Assembly: GCA_037440765.1 (NCBI GenBank)
Contig: JBBITL010000048.1
Coordinates: 1-32,898, forward strand
DNA length: 32,898 nucleotides
Reading direction: 5' to 3'
Origin: DTKY01 sp037440765
GTDB taxonomy: Bacteria; Acidobacteriota; Terriglobia; Bryobacterales; Bryobacteraceae
In this document: piece after piece, positions 23,392-31,967 of the stretch
Numbering within the stretch: the first letter of the stretch is position 1
Layout: each line of letters begins with the position of its first letter
Made by a program: the position numbers and the translations under genes
The notes under the pieces: generated by a model
What the model was told of the DNA's origin: nothing
The model's database searches: none
What the model saw: only the letters and a program-made list of their open reading frames with translations

Positions 23392-24077
23392 CCCACGGGA
23401 GGCTCAAGGGGCAAAGTCTGCTCGGCCTTGAACTCCACGTCCTCCACTACTACCGAGTTTACGCCTATTCGCGCGATCCGGTACCGTTTCTTGAGCACGT
23501 CGCCCTCTGAGCCGACCAGGATCTGGTCCCCGTCGAGGAAGAAGCCGCGCCGGACGGTTTGCGTGGAGGTGGTTGCGTAGCCGAAGAACTTCAACGGGAT
23601 CGGCGGCGCAGCGGGTTTGCGTTCCGGCTCAGGCGGCGGAGGCGGCAGCGGCACCGTCTGCACCCTGGCCGCCGGGATCACTTTGGGCTCCGGGGGCGCC
23701 GGCGGGGCCCCGAACTCAAACAGGCTGCGGTTGCCCCCGTGGAGGGTGACGTCTTGGAGCCTGGCGAGCAGGTCCAGGCGGAGCGTGGGGTCGATCGAGC
23801 TCAGGTCCACCTGCTCGTCCGGGTGCGCCTGCCGCAGGGAGGGCTTGAAGTCCTGCGAAGAGGACTGCTGGGCCCGGGTGCTGACCTCGGGGCGCGGCAC
23901 AGGCCGTCCCGGCGCGGCGACCTGTTCAATGCCGGGCGTCTGCGGCTTCCGCGCCGGCGCGGTGTTCGATGGCTGAGCGGGCGGGCCGGAGAAAAAGCCG
24001 GTGTAGAGGAAGTAGGCCGCCGCCGCCAGCAGCACGCCCAGCGCCGCCAGTCTCTTGGGTTCCGCGCCCAGCTTCAC
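23388..24077 (-). CDS. PilP/GspC-like inner-membrane assembly protein
   Basis: This 229-residue protein has one N-terminal transmembrane helix (about 9-28, LAALGVLLAAAAYFLYTGFF) and a long Pro-rich periplasmic linker. Its C-terminal beta-rich domain starts at about 163 (PLKFFGYATTSTQTVRRGFF) and continues with LDGDQILVGSEGDVLKKRYR and IGVNSVVVED. This order, TM, linker, then a small domain with a 'G....V..G' turn, resembles PilP and the homology region of GspC, which connect the inner-membrane PilMNO complex to the outer-membrane secretin. It overlaps pilO by 4 bases and the prepilin-like gene by 4 bases. No secretin gene is visible in the window. The assignment rests on domain layout and position, since the sequence is divergent. 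Confidence 0.65.
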   Translation of the reverse strand: MKLGAEPKRLAALGVLLAAAAYFLYTGFFSGPPAQPSNTAPARKPQTPGIEQVAAPGRPVPRPEVSTRAQQSSSQDFKPSLRQAHPDEQVDLSSIDPTLRLDLLARLQDVTLHGGNRSLFEFGAPPAPPEPKVIPAARVQTVPLPPPPPEPERKPAAPPIPLKFFGYATTSTQTVRRGFFLDGDQILVGSEGDVLKKRYRIARIGVNSVVVEDVEFKAEQTLPLEPPVG

Positions 24078-24688
24078 GGTGTGGCCGCCTCCCCGCGGAC
24101 GAAAACGTTGATCCTCATGGTGACGGTCAGCAGGCCCTGCGACTGCTGAGGCGCCGCCTGAAGCCGCTCGATAATGAGAAACCTGGGGGAACGGTCAATG
24201 GCGTTGACAAACTGAATCAGGTCCCGGTAGGCGCCCTCGTAGCTCCCGGTGATCGTCACCATGGTCAGGGTTTCGCTACCCTCGACCGGCTCGGCGCTGA
24301 AGGAATGTTCCCTGGCTCTGATGCCTGACTTCTCGGCGAGCGCCCGCAGTTCCTCAAGCACGGTGGAATAAGCCGTCTGGCCGTCCAGAAAGTACCTGCC
24401 GAAGAACTGCTTGGATTCGGCGCGCGTCTTCTCCACGGTTTCGATCAGCTTCCGCAGCCGTCCGGCGGCTTCCTCGCGCCCGCGGGCTTCGCCGCTGAGC
24501 CGGGCCAGTTGCTGCTGGAGTTCCTCGGGAGATCCACCCCACGGGCGGAACACAGCGGCGGCGGCCAGCAGGTTGGCCGCCAGCAGGATACCCAGCGCGA
24601 TCCGGGCCGCAAGGCGCGGGTCCTTGGCGATCCGTCCCCAGAGTCGCCGGGGCGAGGCGGCCGTCCTGGAGTTCGAAATCGCCATCAC
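24074..24688 (-). CDS. pilO: Type IV pilus assembly protein PilO-like
   Basis: This 204-residue bitopic inner-membrane protein has one transmembrane helix at about 30-48. A coiled coil follows at about 53-95 (EELQQQLARLSGEARGREEA and following). A ferredoxin-like C-terminal domain contains VTITGSYEGAYRDLIQFVNA, where the family motif G.Y..l..F...l is clear, and ends LTVTMRINVFV. It pairs with PilN to form a heterodimer that transmits signals from the cytoplasm to the secretin-side parts. It overlaps pilN and the PilP-like gene by 4 bases each. Confidence 0.85.
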   Translation of the reverse strand: MMAISNSRTAASPRRLWGRIAKDPRLAARIALGILLAANLLAAAAVFRPWGGSPEELQQQLARLSGEARGREEAAGRLRKLIETVEKTRAESKQFFGRYFLDGQTAYSTVLEELRALAEKSGIRAREHSFSAEPVEGSETLTMVTITGSYEGAYRDLIQFVNAIDRSPRFLIIERLQAAPQQSQGLLTVTMRINVFVRGEAATP

Positions 24689-25251
24689 AGCCTCTGCCCG
24701 TAGCTGACCGTGACCCGGGAGCGGTACAAAGGCTCGGCCTGAGTCGGGGGTTGAGTGTTATGAACCTCGGTCGATCCGAACAGCGGTGAACCCTCCATGC
24801 GCCTCAACATCTCGATCACCGGCGGCAGCGACTGCGCGCCTACCACCATGTCCAGCAGGACCTCGTTGCGGGCGTTCACCTGCGGGCGGATCGAGATCAG
24901 ACGCACGTTGTAGGGCATGACGCCCTCCAGGTCCGAGAACATCCTGGTCCAGCTTGTGCCCTTGCGGTATAGCAAGGCATTGATGAACACCACCTGGCCG
25001 AGCACCTCGGCGTTCTCCGGCCGTCGCAGGGCGCTCTCCAGGCCCGCCTGCTCTGCGCTGAGCGCTGCTATGTCTCTGGAGAGCGCACCGATTCGCTGCC
25101 GCGTATCGGCCGCCGTACCGCGTTCCAGCAGAGCGAGCCAGACGAGCATGGCCAGCGTGACGCTCAGCGCCAGGCCCACGGCCACGGACGCCGCCACCAT
25201 CGGCCGGTCGCGCCGGAACGGCTCGCTCGCAAGATTGATACCGATTCGCAT
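24685..25251 (-). CDS. pilN: Type IV pilus assembly protein PilN-like
   Basis: This 188-residue bitopic inner-membrane protein has a short cytoplasmic N-terminus, GINLASEPFRRDRP, which corresponds to the INL...P peptide of PilN that docks into PilM. The transmembrane helix is at about 20-42, followed by a coiled coil (45-80) and a periplasmic ferredoxin-like domain (WTRMFSDLEGVMPYNVRLIS, then VIEMLRRMEGSPLFGSTEV). It starts with GAGGAG just before the ATG. A 75-base gap with a hairpin-forming repeat separates it from pilM, the largest gap in this part of the operon. Confidence 0.85.
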   Translation of the reverse strand: MRIGINLASEPFRRDRPMVAASVAVGLALSVTLAMLVWLALLERGTAADTRQRIGALSRDIAALSAEQAGLESALRRPENAEVLGQVVFINALLYRKGTSWTRMFSDLEGVMPYNVRLISIRPQVNARNEVLLDMVVGAQSLPPVIEMLRRMEGSPLFGSTEVHNTQPPTQAEPLYRSRVTVSYGQRL

Positions 25252-25264
25252 GGTCTCCTCTCCG

Positions 25265-25322
25265 GACCGCTCCCTTACGGTCGCGGTTCGGTGAAGGGCA
25301 CGGAACCGCGAGCGTGAGCGAG
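25265..25322. repeat. REP-like hairpin element between pilM and pilN
   Basis: Perfect 9-base arms TCGCGGTTC (25281-25289) and GAACCGCGA (25303-25311) enclose a 13-base loop. They are flanked by CCGCTCCCTTACGG on one side and GAGCGTGAGCGAGCGG on the other, which are also partly complementary. From memory, strings like this recur as dispersed intergenic repeats in Acidobacteriota and Planctomycetes; only one copy is visible here. No T-run follows. Confidence 0.55.
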
Positions 25323-25326
25323 CGGA

Positions 25327-26232
25327 CTAGGTTTCTCTCAACATCTCCAGGTACCCCAACAGTCCCGCATTCAACTCCCCGGGCTGCCCGAAGCGCGAAG
25401 CCAGCGGCTCGGCCGGCACGCCCAGTTCGGATTGAAGCCACTGGCGAGTGCCCTCGGTGCTCGCGCCGAACCCGCAGATGTACAGCGTGTCAGGCGAGGC
25501 GGAGATCTGGTCCTCGGCGTAGGCGATGGTGGGGAACAAGTGTCCGGCGATCTCCTGGGCCGTGAAATCGGACAGTTCGATCGACCGGACCAGCTTCAGG
25601 ATTCCGTGGTTCATCACCGACAGGCTCAGAATCTTCCCTGTCAGCTTCGCCAGCACCTTCAGCCCCGTGCCGGGGACCAGTTCGAGCGCCGCCAGCGTGG
25701 AGGTGGTCACGCAGCCGATGTGAAAGCCGGCCAGGCGGAAAGGCGCCTCGTAACGGGCCACAATCTCCAGCGGCGCCACGGCCACCGCCACATCCACGCG
25801 CTTTCCCGCCTCGCTGTCCCTTTGCGGGTGGAAGCTCAGCGCCGCCGATTCCACGTCGAACGGCACGCTGCGCTTCAGCCGGAAGCGCACCAGGGACGCC
25901 TGCTCGCGGGCGTCTGCGGGAAAGTCGTCGAAATCCAGCAGCGTGACGCGCACGGCATTGTCCGGCAGCACCAGGGCGGCGCGGCGCCGCTTGCGGCCGC
26001 CGTCGCCGGCCGCCACGGCCCGCACCTGGTGGAGCAGCGCCTCAGGCCGAAGAACGTTGTCGCGCAACGGCGACACCGAGATCACCTCGCGCTCCAGCGC
26101 CGCGAAGAAGATCCTGGGCTGGCGCGCAACCTCGGCGACAGCGATGCCCGCCTCCGAAATTTCGAAGACAAAGGCCGGCGGCGGATCCTTCAGCAGGCCG
26201 ATCAGCGATCCCAGTCGAGCCATCCTGTCCAT
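25327..26232 (-). CDS. pilM: Type IV pilus assembly protein PilM-like (actin fold)
   Basis: This 301-residue cytoplasmic protein has the FtsA/actin-like fold, which binds the N-terminus of PilN and couples it to the ATPases. Landmarks are FVFEISEAGIAVAEV near 21-35 (the first phosphate loop; the usual D-I-G is replaced by E-I-S, so nucleotide binding may be reduced), PFDVESAALSFHP, DVAVAVAPLEIVARY, LELVPGTGLKVLAKLTGKIL and a late ELNAGLLGYLEM. The ATG follows the pilB stop codon directly with no gap. A second ATG three codons later is also possible. Confidence 0.8.
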   Translation of the reverse strand: MDRMARLGSLIGLLKDPPPAFVFEISEAGIAVAEVARQPRIFFAALEREVISVSPLRDNVLRPEALLHQVRAVAAGDGGRKRRRAALVLPDNAVRVTLLDFDDFPADAREQASLVRFRLKRSVPFDVESAALSFHPQRDSEAGKRVDVAVAVAPLEIVARYEAPFRLAGFHIGCVTTSTLAALELVPGTGLKVLAKLTGKILSLSVMNHGILKLVRSIELSDFTAQEIAGHLFPTIAYAEDQISASPDTLYICGFGASTEGTRQWLQSELGVPAEPLASRFGQPGELNAGLLGYLEMLRET

Positions 26233-27855
26233 CTATCCTTCGATAAACGTGACCTTGTTAAGTTCTCTCAGCGTGGTCACGCCGGTTCTCACCTTCTCCA
26301 GGCCGGATTCCCTCAGGAACGCCATGCCCTCTTCCCTGGCCACGCGCTTGATCTCCGACGTGGGCCGCTTGTCCAGGATCATCTCGCGGATGCGCTCGGT
26401 CAGATCCAGCAGTTCGCAGATCGCCGTGCGCCCGCGAAAGCCGGTTCCGCCGCACTCGAAACAGCCCGAGCCCTCGTAGAACGTGGTCCGGCGCCACTCT
26501 TCGGCGCCCAGGCCGCTGTCCTGGAGGTAGGAATCCGGGTAGACCACCGGGCGCTTGCAGTGCGCGCAGATCACCCGCACCAGCCGCTGCGCCAGGATGC
26601 AGTTCAGAGCCGAGACGAAGTTGTAAGGCTCCACCCCCATGTTCAGGAAGCGTCCCAGCACGTCCAGCACGTTGTTGGCGTGGACGGTGGTGAAGACCAG
26701 GTGGCCCGTCAGCGCGGCGTTGATGGCGATCTGCGCCGTTTCCTGGTCGCGGATCTCGCCCACCATGATCTTGTCCGGATCGTGGCGCAGGATGGAGCGC
26801 AGGCCGCGGGCGAAGGTCAGTCCCTTCTTCTCGTTGACCGGAATCTGCGTGATGCCTTTGATCTGGTACTCGACCGGGTCCTCCACCGTGATGATCTTGT
26901 CCTCGTCGTTCTTGATCTCGCTCAGCGCGGCGTAAAGCGTGGTGGTTTTGCCGGAGCCAGTGGGGCCGGTCACCAGCACCATCCCGTAGGGCTCCTTGAT
27001 GTAGCGGCGGAACTTGGCCAGTTCGGACTCCGAGAAGCCCACCACGTCGAGTGTGAGCCGGGCGAACTTCTCGCTCATCGACTCCTTGTCCAGCACGCGC
27101 AGCACGGCGTCCTCGCCGAACACGGTGGGCATGATGGAGACGCGGAAATCGATCAGGCGGCCCTTGTAGCGGACGCGAAAGCGGCCGTCCTGCGGGATGC
27201 GCCGCTCGGCGATATCGAGTTCGCTCATCACCTTGATGCGGCTGATGATCGTCGAATGCCAGTCCTTCGCGATCGGCGGCATGGCGTAATGCAGCACGCC
27301 GTCGATGCGGTACTTGATCACCACTTCCTGGTCGCGCGTTTCGATGTGGATGTCCGATGCGCGCCGCTCCAGCGCGTTGAAGATCGTCGTGTCCACGAGC
27401 TTGATGACCGGCGCAATGTCGGCGTCTTCGCTGGTCAGCTTGTCGATGGAAAGCGTCTCGTCCGGGTTCTCTTCCTCGCCGACGACGTCGAGCGTGAACC
27501 CCTCGGTGACCTCCTCCAGCACGCGCTGCGACTGCTCGGTCTTCTTCAGCAGGTCGGCGATCTGCGTCAGCGTGGCCACCTTCACGCGCAGCTTCTTGTG
27601 CAGCAGGATGGAAAGCTCGTCGATCAGATTCAGGTGGCGCGGGTCCGCCAGCGCGATCCACAATGTTCCGTTCTGCGCCTCCAGCGGCACGAAATTGTAT
27701 CGGAACATCAGGTCCACGGGGATGGACTTGAATAGCTCGTGGTCGATCTTGGTCGCCTTCAGATCGACAAACTCGCAGCGGTAGCGCACCGCCAGCGCCT
27801 GAGCCTGTGCGGCTTCCTGCATGGGGTTCTGGGAGCGAAGTGGGGGCGTGGCCAT
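26233..27855 (-). CDS. pilB: PilB/GspE-family pilus or secretion ATPase
   Basis: This 540-residue hexameric cytoplasmic ATPase powers fibre polymerisation. The N-terminal GspE_N-like domain (about 20-110) is followed by the ATPase core. ASDIHIETRDQEVVIKYRID holds the Asp box start, GPTGSGKT (297-304) is the Walker A motif, EDPVEY is the Asp box, IMVGEIRD (363-370) is Walker B, and TGHLVFTTVHANN is the His box. The zinc-binding tetracysteine motif is complete: C430, C433, C465, C468. Its presence marks PilB/GspE and excludes the retraction ATPase PilT. Fifteen bases separate it from pilC, and it abuts pilM. PilB and GspE cannot be told apart by sequence here; the PilMNO neighbours favour the pilus name. 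Confidence 0.93.
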   Translation of the reverse strand: MATPPLRSQNPMQEAAQAQALAVRYRCEFVDLKATKIDHELFKSIPVDLMFRYNFVPLEAQNGTLWIALADPRHLNLIDELSILLHKKLRVKVATLTQIADLLKKTEQSQRVLEEVTEGFTLDVVGEEENPDETLSIDKLTSEDADIAPVIKLVDTTIFNALERRASDIHIETRDQEVVIKYRIDGVLHYAMPPIAKDWHSTIISRIKVMSELDIAERRIPQDGRFRVRYKGRLIDFRVSIMPTVFGEDAVLRVLDKESMSEKFARLTLDVVGFSESELAKFRRYIKEPYGMVLVTGPTGSGKTTTLYAALSEIKNDEDKIITVEDPVEYQIKGITQIPVNEKKGLTFARGLRSILRHDPDKIMVGEIRDQETAQIAINAALTGHLVFTTVHANNVLDVLGRFLNMGVEPYNFVSALNCILAQRLVRVICAHCKRPVVYPDSYLQDSGLGAEEWRRTTFYEGSGCFECGGTGFRGRTAICELLDLTERIREMILDKRPTSEIKRVAREEGMAFLRESGLEKVRTGVTTLRELNKVTFIEG

Positions 27856-27870
27856 GGCTTCTACCGGTCC

Positions 27871-29085
27871 TTAGTTGAACGTGTCCGCGAGCGAAAAGAT
27901 CGGAAGGTACAGCGCCAGCAGGACGAAGGCGACGAACAGGCCCATGAAGATCATGATCGCCGGCTCGATCAGCGACAACGCCGCCTGCATGCGCGTGTTT
28001 ACGTCGTCCTCATAGAATTCGGCCACGCTCGAAAGCATCGCCGGCAGCGCGCCCGTCGATTCGCCCACTTCGATCATATCGATGGCCAGCGGCGGCACGA
28101 TGTTCGTGGCCGCGAAGGCTGACGACAGCGGCTGCCCTTCGCGCACCATCTGGCGCGAACGCTCGAGCGCCTGCCGCAACAGCGGACTGCCGATCGATTC
28201 CGACGCCGTCTCCAGCCCGTGCACCAGCGGGATGCCGCCCGCCAGCAGCGTCGACAGCAGCCGCGCAATCTGGGCCACCTGATACTTCGTCCAGATCTCC
28301 CTCAAGACCGGTATCCGCATTTTCAGGCGGTCCGCCAGAATTTTGCCGGCTTCGGTCCGCAGGTAGAGCCGCGCGCCCACAATGCCCCCGATCAGCGCCA
28401 GCACCCCGATGACGATGTATTCCTGCGCGCCCGTGCCGAACGCGATGAGATAGCGCGTCAGCACCGGCAGTTCGGCGTTCGTGGTCTGGTAGAGCGACGC
28501 GAAGCGCGGCACCACGAACGTCACCAGGAACACTACCAGCAGCGCCACCAGCACGATCAGAATCGACGGGTACAACAGCGATAGCAGGATCTTCTTCCGC
28601 ACGGCGAGCGCCAGCCGCTGGTAGTTGACGTAGCGCTCCAGCACCTCGCCCAGCGCGCCGCTCTTCTCGCCAGCCATCACGGAAGTCACGTAGATCGGCG
28701 GGAAAATGCCCTGGCGGCGGAACGCCTCCGACAGCAGCGTGCCGCGCTTCACCTCGTCGCGGACCTCGGTGATCACCGGGCTCATGCGGCGGTCTGTGAG
28801 CCGCTCGGCGAGCAGGTCCAGCGCTTTCAGAATCGGCAGCCCGGCGCGAAACAGCGTATTGAACTGCTGGTTGAAGATCAGGAACTTCTCCATGTCCAGC
28901 TTTTTGCGGCGCTTTCCGCCCATGCCCGGCGCCAGCGCGCCCAGGCCCTGGCGGGCGCGGATCGAATAGACAAGATAGCCCTGCTGCGCGAGGCGGTCGC
29001 GCAGTTCCTGTTCGCTCGCGGCTTCCATCACCTGCTGCCGGATCTCACCGCGGGCGTTCGCGAATTTCAGGGCGTACTCGGGCAT
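27871..29085 (-). CDS. pilC: PilC/GspF-family inner-membrane platform protein
   Basis: This 404-residue polytopic platform protein sits below the growing fibre and is driven by PilB. Two GspF-type helical domains (about 70-195 and 270-395) are each followed by hydrophobic segments. KILLSLLYPSILIVLVALLV is the first membrane region, with others at about 220-245 and near the C-terminus (PAIMIFMGLFVAFVLLALYL). Typical motifs are FNQQFNTLFRAGLPILKALD and the corresponding LLSTLLAGGIPLVHGLETAS in the second repeat. The length equals the family norm. It lies between lolA and pilB on the same strand. Confidence 0.93.
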   Translation of the reverse strand: MPEYALKFANARGEIRQQVMEAASEQELRDRLAQQGYLVYSIRARQGLGALAPGMGGKRRKKLDMEKFLIFNQQFNTLFRAGLPILKALDLLAERLTDRRMSPVITEVRDEVKRGTLLSEAFRRQGIFPPIYVTSVMAGEKSGALGEVLERYVNYQRLALAVRKKILLSLLYPSILIVLVALLVVFLVTFVVPRFASLYQTTNAELPVLTRYLIAFGTGAQEYIVIGVLALIGGIVGARLYLRTEAGKILADRLKMRIPVLREIWTKYQVAQIARLLSTLLAGGIPLVHGLETASESIGSPLLRQALERSRQMVREGQPLSSAFAATNIVPPLAIDMIEVGESTGALPAMLSSVAEFYEDDVNTRMQAALSLIEPAIMIFMGLFVAFVLLALYLPIFSLADTFN

Positions 29086-29138
29086 TGGCGCCTATCAGAC
29101 ATGACGCGCCGCCGGGCGCAAACGTGGAGGGGAAACTC

Positions 29139-29768
29139 TCACGGCTCCTCCACCTCCATGACGGCGACGCCCGGAGGGGGATCGAAGTGGAACTGCGCGT
29201 CGTCAATCGCGGGGTTGATGCGCTCGCCCGTAAAGCGGAACTCCGTCAGCGACCCGTCCACGCCCGCCACGACGAGCCGCTCAATGATCCCCGCCGGCGT
29301 CACGTCGAACTCCACGCGCGTGTAGGGCGCGTTCGCGTTCCGGGGAAACGCGCGCACCATCGTCAGGCCCTCGCGCCGTTCCCATTCGAAACGCTGGAAG
29401 TCGCGCTGGAAATCGAGCCGCCCCAGCAGGAACGCGAGCGGGGCGCGGTAGTCGCCGGTCTCCTTCAGGCGCGCCTTCTCCGCCGTCCCGCTCAACGGCG
29501 AGTAGAAGTAGACCCACTTGCCGTCGCATACGAACAGCTTCCCCGCCGGCTGCGTGTAACTCCAGCGCATGCGCCCCGGCTTGCGCAGCGCGAGCCGCCC
29601 GGATTCCACGATCCGCCGCCCCTGCGCCGTCTGGCGCTGCTCGAAGCCCGCCTCGAGCGTGCGCGCACGGTTGTACCGTTGCTCGACGGACTTGAGAATC
29701 TGGCCTAGTTCCTGCGCCAAGCCGGGGACGGCGGCGAAAAGAGAGAAAAGGACGAGAAGGCTACGCAC
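29139..29768 (-). CDS. LolA-like outer-membrane lipoprotein carrier
   Basis: This 209-residue periplasmic protein has a signal peptide at 1-18 (cut after VPGLA). The LolA/LppX beta-barrel signature follows: LEAGFEQRQTAQGRRIVESG, LRKPGRMRWSYTQPAGKLFV and DGKWVYFYSP, ending in DAQFHFDPPPGVAVMEVEEP with the usual F-f-PP segment. LolA ferries lipoproteins across the periplasm. The start is a GTG at 29768: an in-frame TGA lies three codons upstream and no ATG gives a signal peptide. The only GGAG overlaps this GTG, so Shine-Dalgarno-led initiation is doubtful and a leaderless transcript is possible. It appears to be the first gene of the pilus operon, 53 bases before pilC. Confidence 0.88.
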   Translation of the reverse strand: MRSLLVLFSLFAAVPGLAQELGQILKSVEQRYNRARTLEAGFEQRQTAQGRRIVESGRLALRKPGRMRWSYTQPAGKLFVCDGKWVYFYSPLSGTAEKARLKETGDYRAPLAFLLGRLDFQRDFQRFEWERREGLTMVRAFPRNANAPYTRVEFDVTPAGIIERLVVAGVDGSLTEFRFTGERINPAIDDAQFHFDPPPGVAVMEVEEP

Positions 29769-29776
29769 TCCATTTC

Positions 29777-29782
29777 ATTAGA
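29777..29782 (-). promoter_or_regulatory. Possible -10 element upstream of lolA
   Basis: On the minus strand TCTAAT lies 8 bases before the lolA GTG. A matching -35 is not evident at 17 bases. If used, transcription would begin at or within a few bases of the start codon. Support is weak. Confidence 0.25.
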
Positions 29783-29820
29783 CAACGCGCCGCGGACAGA
29801 GTTCATATAGTGAGGTCATC

Positions 29821-30997
29821 ATGTTGAAGTCCGTCCCTGCCGTCCGCCGCCGCGATCTGCTTGGACTCGCCGCCGCGCTGCCGCGCGGCGCGGCGCAGCC
29901 GCCCGCCAAGCCGCGCCTGAATATCCTGTTCGCCATCTCCGACAGGCATCAGCAGCAACGACTACGCCGCCAACTTCGGCGACTTCCTCGCCAGGCGCGG
30001 CAAGGGCCAACCCTTCGCCTTCTGGTACGGCTGCCAGGAACCGCACCGCGCGTACGTCGCCGGCGCTGGCCTGAAGTCCGGCAAGAAGCCGGCCGATGTC
30101 GTGGTTCCTCCATTCTTCCCTGACACCGAAGAGATCCGCAGCGGCATCCTCGGCTACTACGTCGAAATCGAGCACTTCGATCTGCACCTGGGCCGGATGC
30201 TCAAGCGCCTCGAACAGCTCGGCGAGTTGGATAACACACTTGTTATGGTCACCGCCGGCAACGGCATGCCCTTCCCGCGCGCCAAGGCTGCGATGTTCGA
30301 GTACGGCATTCATCAGCCTCTGGCTGTCGCCTGCCCGCGCTTGTTCCGGGGCGGCCGCGTGGTGGCGGACCTCGTGAGTTTCACCGATTTCGCTCCCACG
30401 TTTCTTGAGGCGGCGGGACTCACTGCGCCCGCGGACATGACCGGCCGCAGTCTGATGAACGTCCTCACATCGAACAGGTCCGGCCGCGTTGACCCGGCCC
30501 GGACACACGCCTTGTCGGGCCGCGAACGCCACTCCCTTGCGCGCTTCGACAACCTGGGCTATCCCGCGCGGGCATTGCGCACGCACGAGTTCCTCTACAT
30601 CCGCAACTTCGCACCGGACCGCTGGCCCGCCGGCGGCCCGCCCGCCTATCACGACATCGATGCTTCGCCCACGAAGACTCAGATGATCGAACTGGCCAGG
30701 ACCGCGCAGGGCCGCCGGTTCTTCGAGTTGACCTTCGTGAAGCAGCCCGCCGTACTGCTCTACGACATCCGCAAGGATCCCGGCTGCCTCAACAATCTGG
30801 CGGACTCACCACAATTCGCCGCCAGGAAGAAGGAACTCGCCGGAAAGCTCGATGCGGAACTGAAGGCGCAGAAGGACCCGCGCCTGCTCGGCCATGGCGA
30901 TATCTGGGAAAGCTGCCCGCGCCACTCCCCCATGCGCCCCGAGCTTGGCGGCTTCGCCGAGCGCGGCCAATACAACCCGAAGTACCAGAAGCGCTGA
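29821..30997 (+). pseudogene. Sulfatase pseudogene, catalytic N-terminal region deleted and frameshifted
   Basis: The first 41 codons give a Tat-like signal (RRRDLLGLAAALPRGAAQ) and the sulfatase first strand LNILFAISD, up to 29943. The expected metal-binding loop and the whole C/S-x-P-x-R active-site segment are missing. Sequence resumes in the next frame (codons from 29945) as GISSNDYAANFGDFLARRGK, then FAFWYGCQEPHRAYV, IEHFDLHLGRMLKRLEQLGE and so on to the end of a normal sulfatase. Roughly 100-130 residues appear lost, judged from family length. In addition the late metal-binding DNG triplet is changed (VMVTAGNGMPF, Asp replaced by Gly). With no formylglycine site and a shifted frame it cannot be an active sulfatase. 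An internal ATG at 30101 could produce the C-terminal half only. Confidence 0.85.
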
Positions 30998-31000
30998 GCG

Positions 31001-31882
31001 CTAAGGCCGCACGCTGACTTTGTCCTCGGTGGGGAAATCGGCCGGGACTTTCTGCGTCACTTTGCCCGTCGCCGCCCATTCCGTTCCGCGCTGCATGGTG
31101 ACGATGAAGCCGACGCACTTCATCGCGGGCACGTCGTGCCCCAGCGTGGTGTGGAACACGCGTCCCTTGCCGTATTCGATCGTGAACAGAATCGGCTCGT
31201 GCTCGCCCGTGCCCTTCATCTCGACCGTGGAGAACGCGGTGGCCAGCAGCGTCAGCCGCTCGGCGGGGCCGCGCAGCCGGTCGTAGAGTTCATCCATCGC
31301 GTGCTTCCACTTCAGCGGCAGGCCCCTGGTGATGGGGTGTTTCGGCTCGCGGATTTCGACCACGAATTCGTGCCGCGGGCCGTGGCTGCCGCCGCGCCCC
31401 GGCGAATCGTCGCGGATCACCTTGCCGTCCCGCCACCGAATGTAAGGGCCGTCTTTCTCATTGCGTCCGGCCCATCCGCCGAGGCCGATGATCTTGTTGA
31501 ACTCGACCCACTTCGGAAACGCGTTGTCCGACGCGTGGAAGCTCACCACGCCGCCGCCGCCGCGCACATATTTCTCGAAAGCAAGCTGCGTGGCTTCCGG
31601 CCAGTCGCCTGCGTTCTTCGGCCCGAAATCGTTGTAGTTGAGCACGATCACGTCGTAGGCCGCGAAGTTGGGCGCGAAGGAGGCCAGCGATTCGTTGTCG
31701 GGCGGCGCGGTCACCACTTCGACGGTGAACAGGCCCGTTTCCTCCAGGATCTGTTTCAGGACCGGCGTGGTGGCGCGCCAGTCATGGTTGTTGCGGCCGT
31801 CTAGAATCATGGCCTTCTTCGGGGCGGCGGCGGCAAGCGCGGCCGTGAAACATAGCAGCAGGGCGGTCCGGCGAACGATCAT
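31001..31882 (-). CDS. Exported ThuA-domain protein
   Basis: This 293-residue protein has a signal peptide (about 1-20, ending ALAAAA) and a ThuA-like glutamine-amidotransferase-type fold. Family segments are MILDGRNNHDWRATTPVLKQ, AAYDVIVLNYNDFG, YVRGGGGVVSFHASDNAF and the late GKGRVFHTTLGHD. The amidotransferase Cys is not conserved in this family, and the function is uncertain; links to sugar metabolism are by name only. AGGAG precedes the ATG at 7 bases. Its stop is 3 bases from the stop of the convergent sulfatase pseudogene, and it is divergent from the ceramidase-like gene (85-base gap). Confidence 0.88.
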   Translation of the reverse strand: MIVRRTALLLCFTAALAAAAPKKAMILDGRNNHDWRATTPVLKQILEETGLFTVEVVTAPPDNESLASFAPNFAAYDVIVLNYNDFGPKNAGDWPEATQLAFEKYVRGGGGVVSFHASDNAFPKWVEFNKIIGLGGWAGRNEKDGPYIRWRDGKVIRDDSPGRGGSHGPRHEFVVEIREPKHPITRGLPLKWKHAMDELYDRLRGPAERLTLLATAFSTVEMKGTGEHEPILFTIEYGKGRVFHTTLGHDVPAMKCVGFIVTMQRGTEWAATGKVTQKVPADFPTEDKVSVRP

Positions 31883-31967
31883 TGCTCACTCCTGTGCTCA
31901 TAGTGTATGCGAGAACCCCGGGCGTTCGCGGCCCGGCCCCGGCGGCGATAAGCTATGGGGAACCGCC

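Noticed and set aside
25432..27735. 767-codon plus-strand open frame opposite pilM and pilB
   Set aside because: Spans two convincing minus-strand genes and is rich in His, Gln and Arg, typical of antisense shadows.
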